Position numbers and translations under genes: made by a program. This document shows positions 36,280-44,792 of a stretch of DNA of 64,000 nucleotides, piece by piece. The notes beneath the pieces are model-generated. The model was not told the DNA's origin. It did not search any database and saw nothing but the letters and a program-made list of their open reading frames with translations. This DNA comes from Palsa-504 sp963744005 (GTDB lineage: Bacteria; Actinomycetota; Actinomycetes; Streptosporangiales; Streptosporangiaceae), in NCBI GenBank assembly GCA_963744005.1, contig CAVURU010000003.1:310001-374000 (forward strand). Reading direction: 5' to 3'. The stretch's first letter is position 1; the number at the start of each line of letters is the position of its first letter.

Positions 36280-36833
36280 GCGTCCTCGCACATCGACAGC
36301 AGCTTGGTGCAGGTGGCCCAGTTCCTGGCCGTCGCCGCGACGCCGGCCTTCCCCGGTGCGCCGATGATCCGGAACAGGGCCACGGCCAGCTCGCTGCGGC
36401 CGAAGCCGTCCGGGGTGTTCACGTACAGGGCCGCATCGGTCACCGTCAGGGTGTCCCGGCTGCCCTTGTCCGCGGCCGCTATGCGCTTGAGGGTGCCCGC
36501 GGGCAGCTTGGCGCTCAGGAACACCACGTGGACCAGCTTCGGGTTCGGCTCGTCCGGATAGGGGTTGCGGTCCAGGATCCCGGCCAGCTCGTCCCGGGAC
36601 AGGACCACCACCGACACCGACAGGCCGAACGCGCCGGTGATCGCCTTCTCCAGGGCCGCGGCCAGCTTGGCCGTGTCCTTCCCGGCCGTGCTGAACAGCA
36701 CGTTGCCGCTCTGGATGTAGGTCTTCACCCGATCGTGGCCGAGCGAGGTCACCACGTCGCGGAGCTCCGCCATCGGGACCTTGTTCCGGCCGCCCACGTT
36801 GATGCCGCGCAGCAGGGCGATGTGTGATGCCAT
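36276..36833 (-). CDS. DUF1697 family protein
   Basis: A 185-residue cytosolic protein. The start MASHIALLRGINVGGRNKVPM at the extreme N-terminus is the DUF1697 signature, as are YIQSGNVLF and LLSM. An in-frame ATG at 36842 adds three residues, but MASHIA at 36833 fits homologs better. It is translationally coupled to the downstream SDR gene. Function unknown. Confidence 0.9.
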   Translation of the reverse strand: MASHIALLRGINVGGRNKVPMAELRDVVTSLGHDRVKTYIQSGNVLFSTAGKDTAKLAAALEKAITGAFGLSVSVVVLSRDELAGILDRNPYPDEPNPKLVHVVFLSAKLPAGTLKRIAAADKGSRDTLTVTDAALYVNTPDGFGRSELAVALFRIIGAPGKAGVAATARNWATCTKLLSMCEDA

Positions 36834-36929
36834 GCGTCTCATTGTGCCGCCCCGGCCGCCCGCGCCCGGCCCGCCCCGCCCGCCCGCCGGTCACGTGCCA
36901 CGGCGCGCCGGGCGCGCGATAATGACCGC

Positions 36930-37541
36930 GTGACCATGCCCAGCTGGGACGAATCGTATACCGCCAGCACGCCGCCACCCTGGGACATCGGCCAGCCCCA
37001 GCCGCCCTTCGTCCGGCTCGCCGAGAAGGGCCTGCTGGCCGGCCTGCTCCTGGACGCCGGCTGCGGCACCGGGGAGCACACCCTGCTGGCCGCGTCGGCC
37101 GGCGCCGAGGCGGTGGGCGTCGACGTGTCCGCCCGCGCCATCGAGAAGGCGCGCGGCAAGGCCGCCGACCGCGGCATCACGGCCCGCTTCGAGGTGGCCG
37201 ACGCCCTGCGCCTGGCCGACCTCGGCCTCACCTTCGACACCGTGCTGGACAGCGGGCTGTTCCACGTCTTCGACGACGAGAACCGCGCCGCGTACGTGGC
37301 CAGCCTGGCCTCGGTCCTGCGCACCGGCGGCCACCTGTACCTGATGTGCTTCAGCGACCGCGAGCCCGGCACCATCGGCCCGCGCCGCGTCACCCAGGAC
37401 GAGCTGCATGCGGCGTTCGCCGACGGCTGGGAGATCGACGCCATCGAGGCGGCCGCCTTCTCGCTCAACCGCGGCGTCTTCGACACCCGCGCCCAGGCCT
37501 GGCTGACCATCGCCGTCCGGACCGGCGGCTCCCCGGACTAG
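36930..37541 (+). CDS. Class I SAM-dependent methyltransferase
   Basis: A 203-residue methyltransferase starting at GTG 36930. SAM-binding motif I is LLDAGCGTGEHT near residues 41-52, with an acidic residue at the end of strand 2 (VGVDVS) and the later VLDSGLFHVF and LASVLRTGGHLYLMCF. It is divergent from the DUF1697 gene. Substrate not predictable; motif spacing resembles small thiopurine-methyltransferase-like enzymes. Confidence 0.85.
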   Translation: MTMPSWDESYTASTPPPWDIGQPQPPFVRLAEKGLLAGLLLDAGCGTGEHTLLAASAGAEAVGVDVSARAIEKARGKAADRGITARFEVADALRLADLGLTFDTVLDSGLFHVFDDENRAAYVASLASVLRTGGHLYLMCFSDREPGTIGPRRVTQDELHAAFADGWEIDAIEAAAFSLNRGVFDTRAQAWLTIAVRTGGSPD

Positions 37542-37608
37542 CGCTCCGGACCCCGGGTAAATCCGGCATTCGCGCACCGGCCGGGCCTTGGTCGGCTAGA
37601 ACGGACAG

Positions 37609-38892
37609 GTGCGCGAGGAGCAACGGGAGGCCGGCCACCGCGTCAGCCGTCCCGGCCGGCGCGTGCTCCCGGCCATCGCCGCCGCGCTGAGCCTGGCCTG
37701 CGCCGGCTGCGGCCTCGTCTCCGGAGGCGGCCATCCGGCCTCGTCCGCGGCCAGCACTGCGGCCAGTGCCTCGCCGCCGGTCACGTCCTCACCCCGGGCC
37801 GCGGCGGCCGGCGCGGCGGCCTCGCCGTCCGCGTCGTCGTCCGCGTCCTGCCCGGACCAGGTCCTGGCCACGATGACCGAGGCCCAGCGGATCGGCCAGC
37901 TCTTCCTGGTCGGGATCGCCGGCGCCCCGGCCGCCGACGTGGCCGCCGCGGTCCGGACCTACCACTTCGGCTCGCTGCTGTTCGAGGGGAACAGCACCGC
38001 GGGCGTGGCCGCCGACCAGCGGGTGACCCGGGCCGTCCAGGACCTGGCGTCGACGGCCGGCACGGCCGGGGTCCGGTTCTTCGTGGCCGCCAACGAGGAA
38101 GGCGGGGAGGTGCAGGAGCTCCGCGGACCGGGGTTCTCCACCATCCCGTCCGCGCTGTCCCAGGGCGAGCTGTCCGACGCCAGGCTCCAGCAGCAGGCCG
38201 CCGCCTGGGGCGACCAGCTGCGCCAGGCCGGGGTCAACCTCGACCTGGCGCCGGTGATGGACGTGGTCCCCAGCGGGACCGCGAGCGAGAACGCGCCGGT
38301 CGGCGCGCTGGACCGGGAGTTCGGCTACACCCCGCAGGTCACCGGCCCGCACGGGGTGGCGTTCATCCGCGGCATGCGGCAGGCCGGCGTGGCCACCACG
38401 GCCAAGCACTTCCCGGGCCTGGGCCGGGTGGCCGGCAACACCGACTTCACCTCCGCGGTGGTAGACCGCAGCACCGGCCCCGATGACGCCTACCTCACCT
38501 CGTTCGGCTCGGCCATCAGCGCCGGCGTCCCGTTCGTCATGGTCGCGCTGGCCACCTACACCCAGATCGATCCCGATCACCTGGCCGCGTTCTCCCCGCG
38601 GGTCATGCAGGGCCTGCTCCGCCAGCAGATGCACTTCCAGGGCGTGATCATCTCCGATGACCTGGGTGCGGCGGCCGCGGTGGCCGACCTGTCGCCGGCT
38701 GCCCGCGGCGTCGACTTCGTCGCGGCCGGCGGTGACATGATCACCTCGCAGAGCCTGACCGCGGCCGAGGCCATGGACCGGGCCATCGTGGCCCGGGCCG
38801 CGCAGGACCAGGCCTTCCGCGACACCGTGAATGCCGCGGTCAGCCGGGTCCTGGCGGCCAAGCAGGCCTATCACCTCATGACGAGCTGCTGA
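37609..38892 (+). CDS. Lipoprotein with GH3 N-terminal (beta-N-acetylhexosaminidase-like) domain
   Basis: A 427-residue protein, GTG start at 37609. Signal region with lipobox (LSLACAGCG), an Ala/Ser/Pro linker, then a GH3 (beta/alpha)8 domain with AQRIGQLFLVGI, KHFPGLGRVAGNTD and the nucleophile motif IISDDLGA. NagZ-type enzymes read DQEGGRVQR and KHFPGHG with a distal His-Asp pair; this sequence has NEEGGEVQEL and KHFPGLG and lacks that pair. It is anchored outside and may act on cell-wall N-acetylglucosamine, though its activity is in doubt. Its end overlaps the convergent GT39 gene by 17 bp. Confidence 0.82.
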   Translation: MREEQREAGHRVSRPGRRVLPAIAAALSLACAGCGLVSGGGHPASSAASTAASASPPVTSSPRAAAAGAAASPSASSSASCPDQVLATMTEAQRIGQLFLVGIAGAPAADVAAAVRTYHFGSLLFEGNSTAGVAADQRVTRAVQDLASTAGTAGVRFFVAANEEGGEVQELRGPGFSTIPSALSQGELSDARLQQQAAAWGDQLRQAGVNLDLAPVMDVVPSGTASENAPVGALDREFGYTPQVTGPHGVAFIRGMRQAGVATTAKHFPGLGRVAGNTDFTSAVVDRSTGPDDAYLTSFGSAISAGVPFVMVALATYTQIDPDHLAAFSPRVMQGLLRQQMHFQGVIISDDLGAAAAVADLSPAARGVDFVAAGGDMITSQSLTAAEAMDRAIVARAAQDQAFRDTVNAAVSRVLAAKQAYHLMTSC

Positions 38893-41080
38893 CCGGCTGG
38901 GTCAGGTCGTAGACGGTCTGCCCGCCCACGGTCACCTTCTTGAAGTTCGCGGCCACCCAGGACTCGATGGACGAGGATCCGCTGCCGCCGCCGAAGCTCT
39001 GGCTGCCCTGGCCCACGTAGTAGTGGACCTCGTGCTTGGCCACCAGCGCCTTGAAGTAGGCCAGCGTGGGCCACGGGTCGGTGCCGTTGAACCCGCCGAT
39101 GGACATCACCGCATCGCCGGTGGCCAGCTGCAGCGGCGCCGCGGCCGTCGAGCCCTCGGTCGCCGCGACCCACTTGTAGGAGCTCGCGTTCGTCTGCAGC
39201 AGCTTCACCAGCGCGCTGCTGACCTGGGTGTTCCCGGACAAGCCGCCGGCCCCTCCGGCACGGCCGCCGCGTCCCGCGCCGGCCGTGCCGCCCAGCCCGG
39301 ACGGACGGCCCGCGGTCCCGGTGCTGCCGGTCCCGGTGCTGCCCGTCCCGGTGCTGCCGGTGCCCGTCTGGCCGGCGGTGCCGCTGCCCGCGGTCCCGCC
39401 CGGCGGCGTGCCGCCGAAGCGGGCGCCGGTGCCGCCGTTCGGGGGAGTGAAGCCCGTGCCGCCGGCCCCGCCCGGGCGTGTGCCCGCGCCGTTCGGCGCG
39501 CCTGCGCCGCCCGGCCGGGCCCCCCCGAACCCGCCTGGGCCGCCGCCGAAGCCGGCCGCCGCCGGTCCCGCGCTCGGGATCGCGCCGGTGTGCGAGGTGC
39601 TGACCGTGTCCAGCGCGTACGCGGCCGGCCCGGCCAGCCCCGCCACCATGGCCAGGCCGGCGGTGGCCAGCACCAGCCTGCGGAAGGGGAACAGCCGGGC
39701 CAGCCACGGACCGGCCAGCACCGCCGCCGCCCCGAGCAGGCCGGCGATGAGGATCACCCAGCGCAGCCAGGGCAGCCAGTCCGGGGTGCGGTCCAGCAGC
39801 GTGAACGACCACCACGCGGTGACCGCCACCGCCACGGCCGTCGTGACCCGGCCGAGCCAGCCCAGGTCCGCCTTCCACAAGGCCATCGCGCCGATGCCGA
39901 CCAGCGCGCCGATACCCGGCGCCAGCGCCACCATGTAGTACGGGTGGATGATCCCGTCCATGAAGCTGAACACCAGCCCGGTGACCAGCACCCAGCCGCC
40001 CCACAGCAGCGCCGCGGCCCGCATCCGGTCGGTCCGCACGGCCCGCAGCGAGACCCACACCAGGGCGGCCAGCGAGACCAGCGCCGCAGGCAGCAGCCAG
40101 CTGATCTGCCCGCCGAACTCCGAGGCGAACAGCCGCGTGATCCCGGTCGCGCCGCCGAACATGCTGCCGCCGCCCGCGCCGCCGCCACCGCCGATCGATC
40201 CCGTCTCATCGCCGGTGATCCGGCCCAGCCCGTTGTAGCCGATAGCCAGCTGCAGGATGTTGTTGTTGGTCGAGCCGCCGAAGTACGGCCGGTCCGCCGC
40301 GGGCGTCAGTTCCGCGATCAGCACCCACCAGCCGGCTCCCACGATGATCCCGAAGCCCATCACCATCGTCTGCCACAGGCGCTTCAGCAGGCTGCGCGGC
40401 GCCCCGGCCCACAGGTAGGCGGCCGCGAAGCCCGGTACGACCAGGAACGCCTGGAGCATCTTGGCCAGGAAGGCGAACCCGATCAGCACCCCGCCCAGGA
40501 CCAGCCACCGCGTCTTCCCGTTCTCGATCGCCCGCACCAGGGTGTACGCGGCCGCTGTCATCAGCAGCACCAGCAGCGCGTCCGGGTTGTTGAACCGGAA
40601 CATCAGGGCCGCCACCGGCGTCAGGGCCAGGACCAGGCCGGCGATCAGCCCGGCCGCGGGCCCGAACCAGCGGCGCACCGCGGCGTAGAGCAACCCGACC
40701 GAGGCCACGCCCTCCAGCGCCTGCGGGGCCAGCATCGACCACTGGCTGAAGCCGAACACCCGGCCCGACAGCTCCATGACCCACAGCGAGCCCGGGGTCT
40801 TGTCGACGGTGATGAAGCTGGAGGAGTCGAACGAGCCGAAGAAGAACGCCTTCCAGCTCTTGGTCCCGGCCTGCACCGCCGCCGCGTAGAAGTCGTTGCC
40901 CCAGCCGTTCCTGGTCAGGTCCCACAGGTAGAGCAGCGCCGTGAGGGCCAGCAGCCCGAGCAGGGCCGGGCGGGCCCACCGGGGATCGGCCTCAGCGCCG
41001 CGCAGCAGGCGCCGGACCCGGTTCCGGGCGGGCGGCCCGGTGGGTGTCGTGTGCTTCGGCCAGGACGTGGTCGCGCTCAA
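38876..41080 (-). CDS. GT39/ArnT-type membrane glycosyltransferase with Gly-rich linker and C-terminal domain
   Basis: A protein of about 734 residues. Ten or so hydrophobic segments (about 35-470) with the GT39 motif KTPGSLWV and an acidic WDLTRNGWGNDFY loop near the N-terminus, typical of polyprenyl-phosphate-sugar:protein mannosyltransferases and ArnT-like enzymes. A long Gly/Thr/Pro linker (about 490-615, with STGTG repeats) leads to a C-terminal soluble domain of about 120 residues. The start is not certain: TTG 41080 has GGGAG 8 bp upstream, whereas TTG 41113 has none. It follows GT2-GtrA on the same strand. Sugar and acceptor unknown. Confidence 0.82.
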   Translation of the reverse strand: MSATTSWPKHTTPTGPPARNRVRRLLRGAEADPRWARPALLGLLALTALLYLWDLTRNGWGNDFYAAAVQAGTKSWKAFFFGSFDSSSFITVDKTPGSLWVMELSGRVFGFSQWSMLAPQALEGVASVGLLYAAVRRWFGPAAGLIAGLVLALTPVAALMFRFNNPDALLVLLMTAAAYTLVRAIENGKTRWLVLGGVLIGFAFLAKMLQAFLVVPGFAAAYLWAGAPRSLLKRLWQTMVMGFGIIVGAGWWVLIAELTPAADRPYFGGSTNNNILQLAIGYNGLGRITGDETGSIGGGGGAGGGSMFGGATGITRLFASEFGGQISWLLPAALVSLAALVWVSLRAVRTDRMRAAALLWGGWVLVTGLVFSFMDGIIHPYYMVALAPGIGALVGIGAMALWKADLGWLGRVTTAVAVAVTAWWSFTLLDRTPDWLPWLRWVILIAGLLGAAAVLAGPWLARLFPFRRLVLATAGLAMVAGLAGPAAYALDTVSTSHTGAIPSAGPAAAGFGGGPGGFGGARPGGAGAPNGAGTRPGGAGGTGFTPPNGGTGARFGGTPPGGTAGSGTAGQTGTGSTGTGSTGTGSTGTAGRPSGLGGTAGAGRGGRAGGAGGLSGNTQVSSALVKLLQTNASSYKWVAATEGSTAAAPLQLATGDAVMSIGGFNGTDPWPTLAYFKALVAKHEVHYYVGQGSQSFGGGSGSSSIESWVAANFKKVTVGGQTVYDLTQPVSSSS
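39314..39358. repeat. 15-bp tandem repeat in the GT39 linker
   Basis: GGTCCCGGTGCTGCC occurs at 39314-39328 and 39329-39343, with a one-base variant (CGTCCC...) at 39344-39358. It encodes Gly-Ser-Thr-Gly-Thr on the reverse strand. Slippage-prone; length may vary among strains. Confidence 0.9.
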
Positions 41081-42296
41081 TGGGGTGTCTCCCGTTATTT
41101 GTCGACTTATCAATATTTGACGGGGTCTCGCCGAAGACCCACGTGCGGTACAGCACGTACCTGATCACGGTGGCCACCAGGTTGGCGGCGATGAGGACCG
41201 TGATCTCGAGGCCACGGCCGGCCGAATGGAGCAGGGCCAGCGACCCGGAGGTCAGGGCCAGCCCGATGCCGAACGCGATCAGCCCTTTGACCTGGTGCCG
41301 GGCCGCGTTGACCCGGCCGCTGATACCGAACGTCAGGCGCCGGTTGGCCGCCGTGTTGGCTACCGCCGTGATCAGCAGGCTGATGACGTTGGCCGCCTGG
41401 GCCGACATCACGCCGCGCAGCAGGAGGTAGAGCACCACGTAGGCGATGGTGCAGCTGATGCCGACCGCGATGAACCGCGCTATCTGCAGCAGCAGGCCGC
41501 TCGAGCTGCCCGGCCGGGTGCCGCCGGGCCCGCGGCCCGGATCGGCGAGCGAGGGCACCCTCAGCTGCGGCACCTTGATCGACCCGCGCGCGAACCCCCG
41601 GCTGAGCCGCACCATGCCGCGCAGGTCGGCCAGCGCCGTGGACATGATGTCGACCCGCGAGTCCAGGTCGTCGACCCAGTCCACCGGAATCTCGTGGATC
41701 CGCAGGCCGGCCCGCTCGGCCAGCACCAGCAGCTCGGTGTCGAAGAACCAGCCGGTGTCCTGGGTCACCGGGAGCAGGACCCGGGCCGGCTCGCGCCGGA
41801 TGGCCTTGAACCCGCACTGCGCGTCCGAGAAGCGCACGCCCATGAAGGTGTGCAGCAGCAGATTGTAGGAGCGGGAGATGAGCTCGCGCTTGGGCCCGCG
41901 GATGACCCGCGAGCCGCGGGCCAGGCGGCTGCCGATGGCCATGTCGCTGTGCCCGGACACCAGCGGGGCGACCAGGGGCAGCAGCGCGTTCAGGTCTGTC
42001 GACAAGTCGACATCCATGTAGGCGAGGACCTCGGCGTCGCTCTGCGACCAGATGGCCCGCAGCGCGCGCCCCCGGCCCGACTGCTCCATCCGCACCGCGC
42101 GGACCTCGTCGTAGTCGCGGGCCAGCTGGTCGGCGATCGCCCACGTGCCGTCCGTGCTGCCGTTATCCGCGATGGTGACCCGGGCCGTGAACGGGAAGCC
42201 CTCCCGCAGATAGCTGACCAGCCGCCGCACGCTCGGCGCCAGATCGCGCTCCTCGTTGCGGACCGGTACCACGATGTCCACCTGCAAGACTGTCAT
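40992..42296 (-). CDS. GT2 polyprenyl-phosphate glycosyltransferase fused to GtrA membrane domain
   Basis: A 434-residue protein. Residues 1-240 are a GT2 nucleotide-sugar transferase (VDIVVPVRNEERDL, metal site YMDVDLSTDL), like dolichol- or undecaprenyl-phosphate glucosyl/mannosyl synthases. Residues about 270-395 are a four-helix GtrA flippase-like domain (FIAVGISCTIAYVVLYLLL, ending YVLYRTWVFGE). It likely makes and flips a polyprenyl-phosphate sugar, which the downstream GT39 enzyme could use as donor: an attractive operon logic, but inferred. The C-terminal tail overlaps the GT39 frame by 89 bp (or 122 bp from the earlier start). Confidence 0.88.
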   Translation of the reverse strand: MTVLQVDIVVPVRNEERDLAPSVRRLVSYLREGFPFTARVTIADNGSTDGTWAIADQLARDYDEVRAVRMEQSGRGRALRAIWSQSDAEVLAYMDVDLSTDLNALLPLVAPLVSGHSDMAIGSRLARGSRVIRGPKRELISRSYNLLLHTFMGVRFSDAQCGFKAIRREPARVLLPVTQDTGWFFDTELLVLAERAGLRIHEIPVDWVDDLDSRVDIMSTALADLRGMVRLSRGFARGSIKVPQLRVPSLADPGRGPGGTRPGSSSGLLLQIARFIAVGISCTIAYVVLYLLLRGVMSAQAANVISLLITAVANTAANRRLTFGISGRVNAARHQVKGLIAFGIGLALTSGSLALLHSAGRGLEITVLIAANLVATVIRYVLYRTWVFGETPSNIDKSTNNGRHPIERDHVLAEAHDTHRAARPEPGPAPAARR

Positions 42297-42513
42297 GGTC
42301 CAGAGCCTCGGCGATCAGCCTCGACGACGGCTGAAGCAACCTTATGTGCGCGCTATGAGCAAAGCAGCTTTCCGGGGTCTGGTTACGCCCGGCGTGTCGC
42401 GCCTCCTGGAAAACGCAATTCGCCATCATGTTCCCCATAAGGGCAGATCTCCGAACGGTTCGTCCCGCATGCCCTGAGGAACTGGTTCCGCGCGGCGGCG
42501 GGCAGGCCGTCGC

Positions 42514-43743
42514 TCAGACGGCGCCGGCCGCCCGTAGCCCCGCGATCTCCGCGGAGGTCAGCCCGAGCTCATCCAGGATCGCGTCGGTGTGCTCGCCCAC
42601 GGCCGGGACCGGTCCCATGAACGCGGCCGGGCCGCCGGTGCTGATCGGCGGCGGCAGGGCCCGGACCGGGCCGGCCGGGGAGCCGACCTCGGTCCAGCGG
42701 TGCTCGAGCTGCGGATGGGCCAGCAGGTCATTGACCGTCCTGAGCTGGGCGTTGGCGATCTGCGCCGCGTCCAGCCGGGCGATCACGTCGGCCACCGAAA
42801 AGCCGCTGAACACCGCCTCGATTTCCTGGTCCAGCTCGGCCCGCGCCACGACCCGGGCCTGGTTGGTCACGAACCTCGGGTCATCGGCCAGCTCCGGCCG
42901 GCCCAGCACCTGGTCGCAGAGCCGGCGCCACTCGCGGTCGTTCTGGATGCTCAGCTGCACCCGCCCGCCGCCGCCGGTCCGGAACGCCCCGTACGGCGCG
43001 ATGGTGGCGTGGCTGGTACCGGTCCGGGCCGGCGGCACGCCGGTGTACATGGCGTAGTACATCGGCTGGGACATCCACTCGGTCAGCGACTCGAACAGCG
43101 ACACCGTCAGGGCCGCCCCTGAGCCGGTCCGTTCCCGGGCGTACAGCGCGGTGAGGATCGAGCTGAACGCGTACATCCCGCCGGAGATGTCGGCCACCGA
43201 GATGCCCGCCTTGGCCGGCGCGTCCTGCGTCCCGGTTACCGACAGCAGGCCGGTCTCGCACTGGATGAGCAGGTCATAGGCGCGGCGATCGCCGAACGGC
43301 CCATCAGCCGCGTACCCGGACACGTCGCACACGATGAGCCGGTCGTGGCCGGCGCGCAGGGCCTCCGCGGACAGGCCCAGCCGGGCCGCGGCGCCGGGCG
43401 CCAGGTTCTGGATGAAGACGTCGGCGCCGGCGATGAGGCGGGTCAGGGCGGTGCGGGCCACCTCGTGCTTGATGTCCAGGCTCAGCGACTGCTTGCCGCG
43501 GTTGAGCCAGACGAAGTAGCTGGCCAGGCCGTTGACCGTCGCGTCGTACTGCCGGGCGAAGTCACCCGCGCCCGGCCGCTCGATCTTGATGACCCGGGCG
43601 CCCAGGTCGGCCAGCTGGCGGGTGGCGAACGGCGCGGCGACCGCCTGCTCCACCGAGACCACCGTCAGGCCCGCCAGCGGGAGTCCGGCCGTCGGCGGGC
43701 GCTGCGCCTGGCCGCGGATCGCATCGTCGTCCAGCACGCTCAT
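42514..43743 (-). CDS. Class III CoA-transferase (CaiB/formyl-CoA transferase family)
   Basis: A 409-residue family III CoA-transferase. ATG 43743 is preferred over 43776. Characteristic features: LAGLTVVSVEQAVAAPFATRQLADLGA at about 23-49, VIKIERPGAGDFAR, SLSLDIK and the catalytic-aspartate region RAYDLLIQCETGLLSVTG. It moves CoA between carboxylic acids. It has no catabolic neighbours in the window, so its acid substrate is unknown. Confidence 0.9.
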   Translation of the reverse strand: MSVLDDDAIRGQAQRPPTAGLPLAGLTVVSVEQAVAAPFATRQLADLGARVIKIERPGAGDFARQYDATVNGLASYFVWLNRGKQSLSLDIKHEVARTALTRLIAGADVFIQNLAPGAAARLGLSAEALRAGHDRLIVCDVSGYAADGPFGDRRAYDLLIQCETGLLSVTGTQDAPAKAGISVADISGGMYAFSSILTALYARERTGSGAALTVSLFESLTEWMSQPMYYAMYTGVPPARTGTSHATIAPYGAFRTGGGGRVQLSIQNDREWRRLCDQVLGRPELADDPRFVTNQARVVARAELDQEIEAVFSGFSVADVIARLDAAQIANAQLRTVNDLLAHPQLEHRWTEVGSPAGPVRALPPPISTGGPAAFMGPVPAVGEHTDAILDELGLTSAEIAGLRAAGAV

Positions 43744-43760
43744 AGCCTCGCACGGCCCGC

Positions 43761-43847
43761 CGGGCGGCCGCACCACCGGCCCCGGGCGGCCGCGCCACCG
43801 TCCCCGGGCGGCCGCGCCACCGTCCCCCCAGCGGCCGCGCTACCGCG
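43761..43847. repeat. 22-bp NotI-containing tandem array
   Basis: Consensus CGGGCGGCCGCGCCACCGTCCC, with copies at 43761-43782 (two variant bases), 43783-43804, 43805-43826 and a degenerate fourth to 43847. It fills the gap between the 5' end of the CoA-transferase and the 3' end of the Fpg gene. It contains GCGGCCGC in each good copy. No gene overlaps it. Confidence 0.85.
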
Positions 43848-43865
43848 GCCAGGCGAGGCCCGCGG

Positions 43866-44690
43866 TCAGGCCGCCTGCTCCCGCGAGCACCACCAGGTGG
43901 AGCGCCCGCCGACCGTGCCGTGCACCATCTCGGCCCCGCAGCGCGGGCAGTGGCCGCCGGGGCGCCGGGCCACCACGACCTCGCCGGTGTGCGCGCCGCC
44001 GCCCTCGGCCGTGGCGGCTTCCAGCACCGAGCGCGTGGCCCGGTACAGCCGGTCGATGTCGGCTTTGCGCAGGCCGCTGACCGAGGCAGCGGGCGAGACC
44101 TTCGCCTGCCACAAGATCTCATCGGCCAGCAGGTTGCCGATCCCGGCGATCTTGGTCTGATCGAGCATCCGGGCCTTGACCGCGATCGTCCCCTTGCTAA
44201 TCAGGGTGCGGAACTCGGCCGGCGTGACCTCGATGGCGTCCGGTCCGAGCCGGGCCACGTCGGGGCCCAGCAGGATGCGCCCGAGGCGCCGCTTGTCGAA
44301 CAGCGCGAGCCGGCCGCCGTCGGCGAAATCCAGCGTGAACCGGTCCCACTCCGCCTTCCGCGGCTGCGCGTCCCGTCCGGCCGGGTCACCGCCCTCGGCC
44401 ACCCAGCCGTCCGCCGCCGTGACCACGATGCGCCCGGCCATGCCCAGGTGGATGCCGAGATCCGGGCCGGGCCCGGCCGAGCCGTCCGGGCCCGAGGTGG
44501 TGCACCACAGCAGCTTGCCGCGCCGGTTCGCCGCGGTGAGCGTGCGGCCGGTCAGCGCCATGCTCAGCTCACCGGGGGAGTGCGGCCGGCACACGTAGGT
44601 GTCGGCGTCGTCGACCCCGGTGATGCGCCGGCCCAGGCCCAGGTCGGCGATCAGCCGCCGCGCCGTCTCCACCTCGGGCAGCTCCGGCAT
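43866..44690 (-). CDS. Fpg/Nei-family DNA glycosylase with incomplete zinc finger
   Basis: A 274-residue base-excision glycosylase/AP lyase. The catalytic N-terminus is MPELPEVE (Pro2 and Glu3). The helix-two-turn-helix motif is KIAGIGNLLADEILW. The C-terminal zinc finger has CPRC and a third cysteine in WWCSREQ, but the usual fourth cysteine is Glu. It removes oxidised bases (8-oxoguanine or pyrimidine type cannot be told). The zincless relatives in plants and mimivirus are active, so the loss need not inactivate it. Confidence 0.9.
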   Translation of the reverse strand: MPELPEVETARRLIADLGLGRRITGVDDADTYVCRPHSPGELSMALTGRTLTAANRRGKLLWCTTSGPDGSAGPGPDLGIHLGMAGRIVVTAADGWVAEGGDPAGRDAQPRKAEWDRFTLDFADGGRLALFDKRRLGRILLGPDVARLGPDAIEVTPAEFRTLISKGTIAVKARMLDQTKIAGIGNLLADEILWQAKVSPAASVSGLRKADIDRLYRATRSVLEAATAEGGGAHTGEVVVARRPGGHCPRCGAEMVHGTVGGRSTWWCSREQAA

Positions 44691-44792
44691 TACGCAAGCC
44701 CCGTCATAACGTCGAACCCCATCATCCTCAGGCCTGGCACTATAAGCCGAAGCATCATCAACCCCGGCCTTCTCAACATCATCGCCATCACG

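Noticed and set aside
42295..42477. Short plus-strand ORF in the gap upstream of GT2-GtrA
   Set aside because: Starts within the antisense of the GT2 gene start, has no ribosome site and poor GC3 use; the gap is more likely regulatory.
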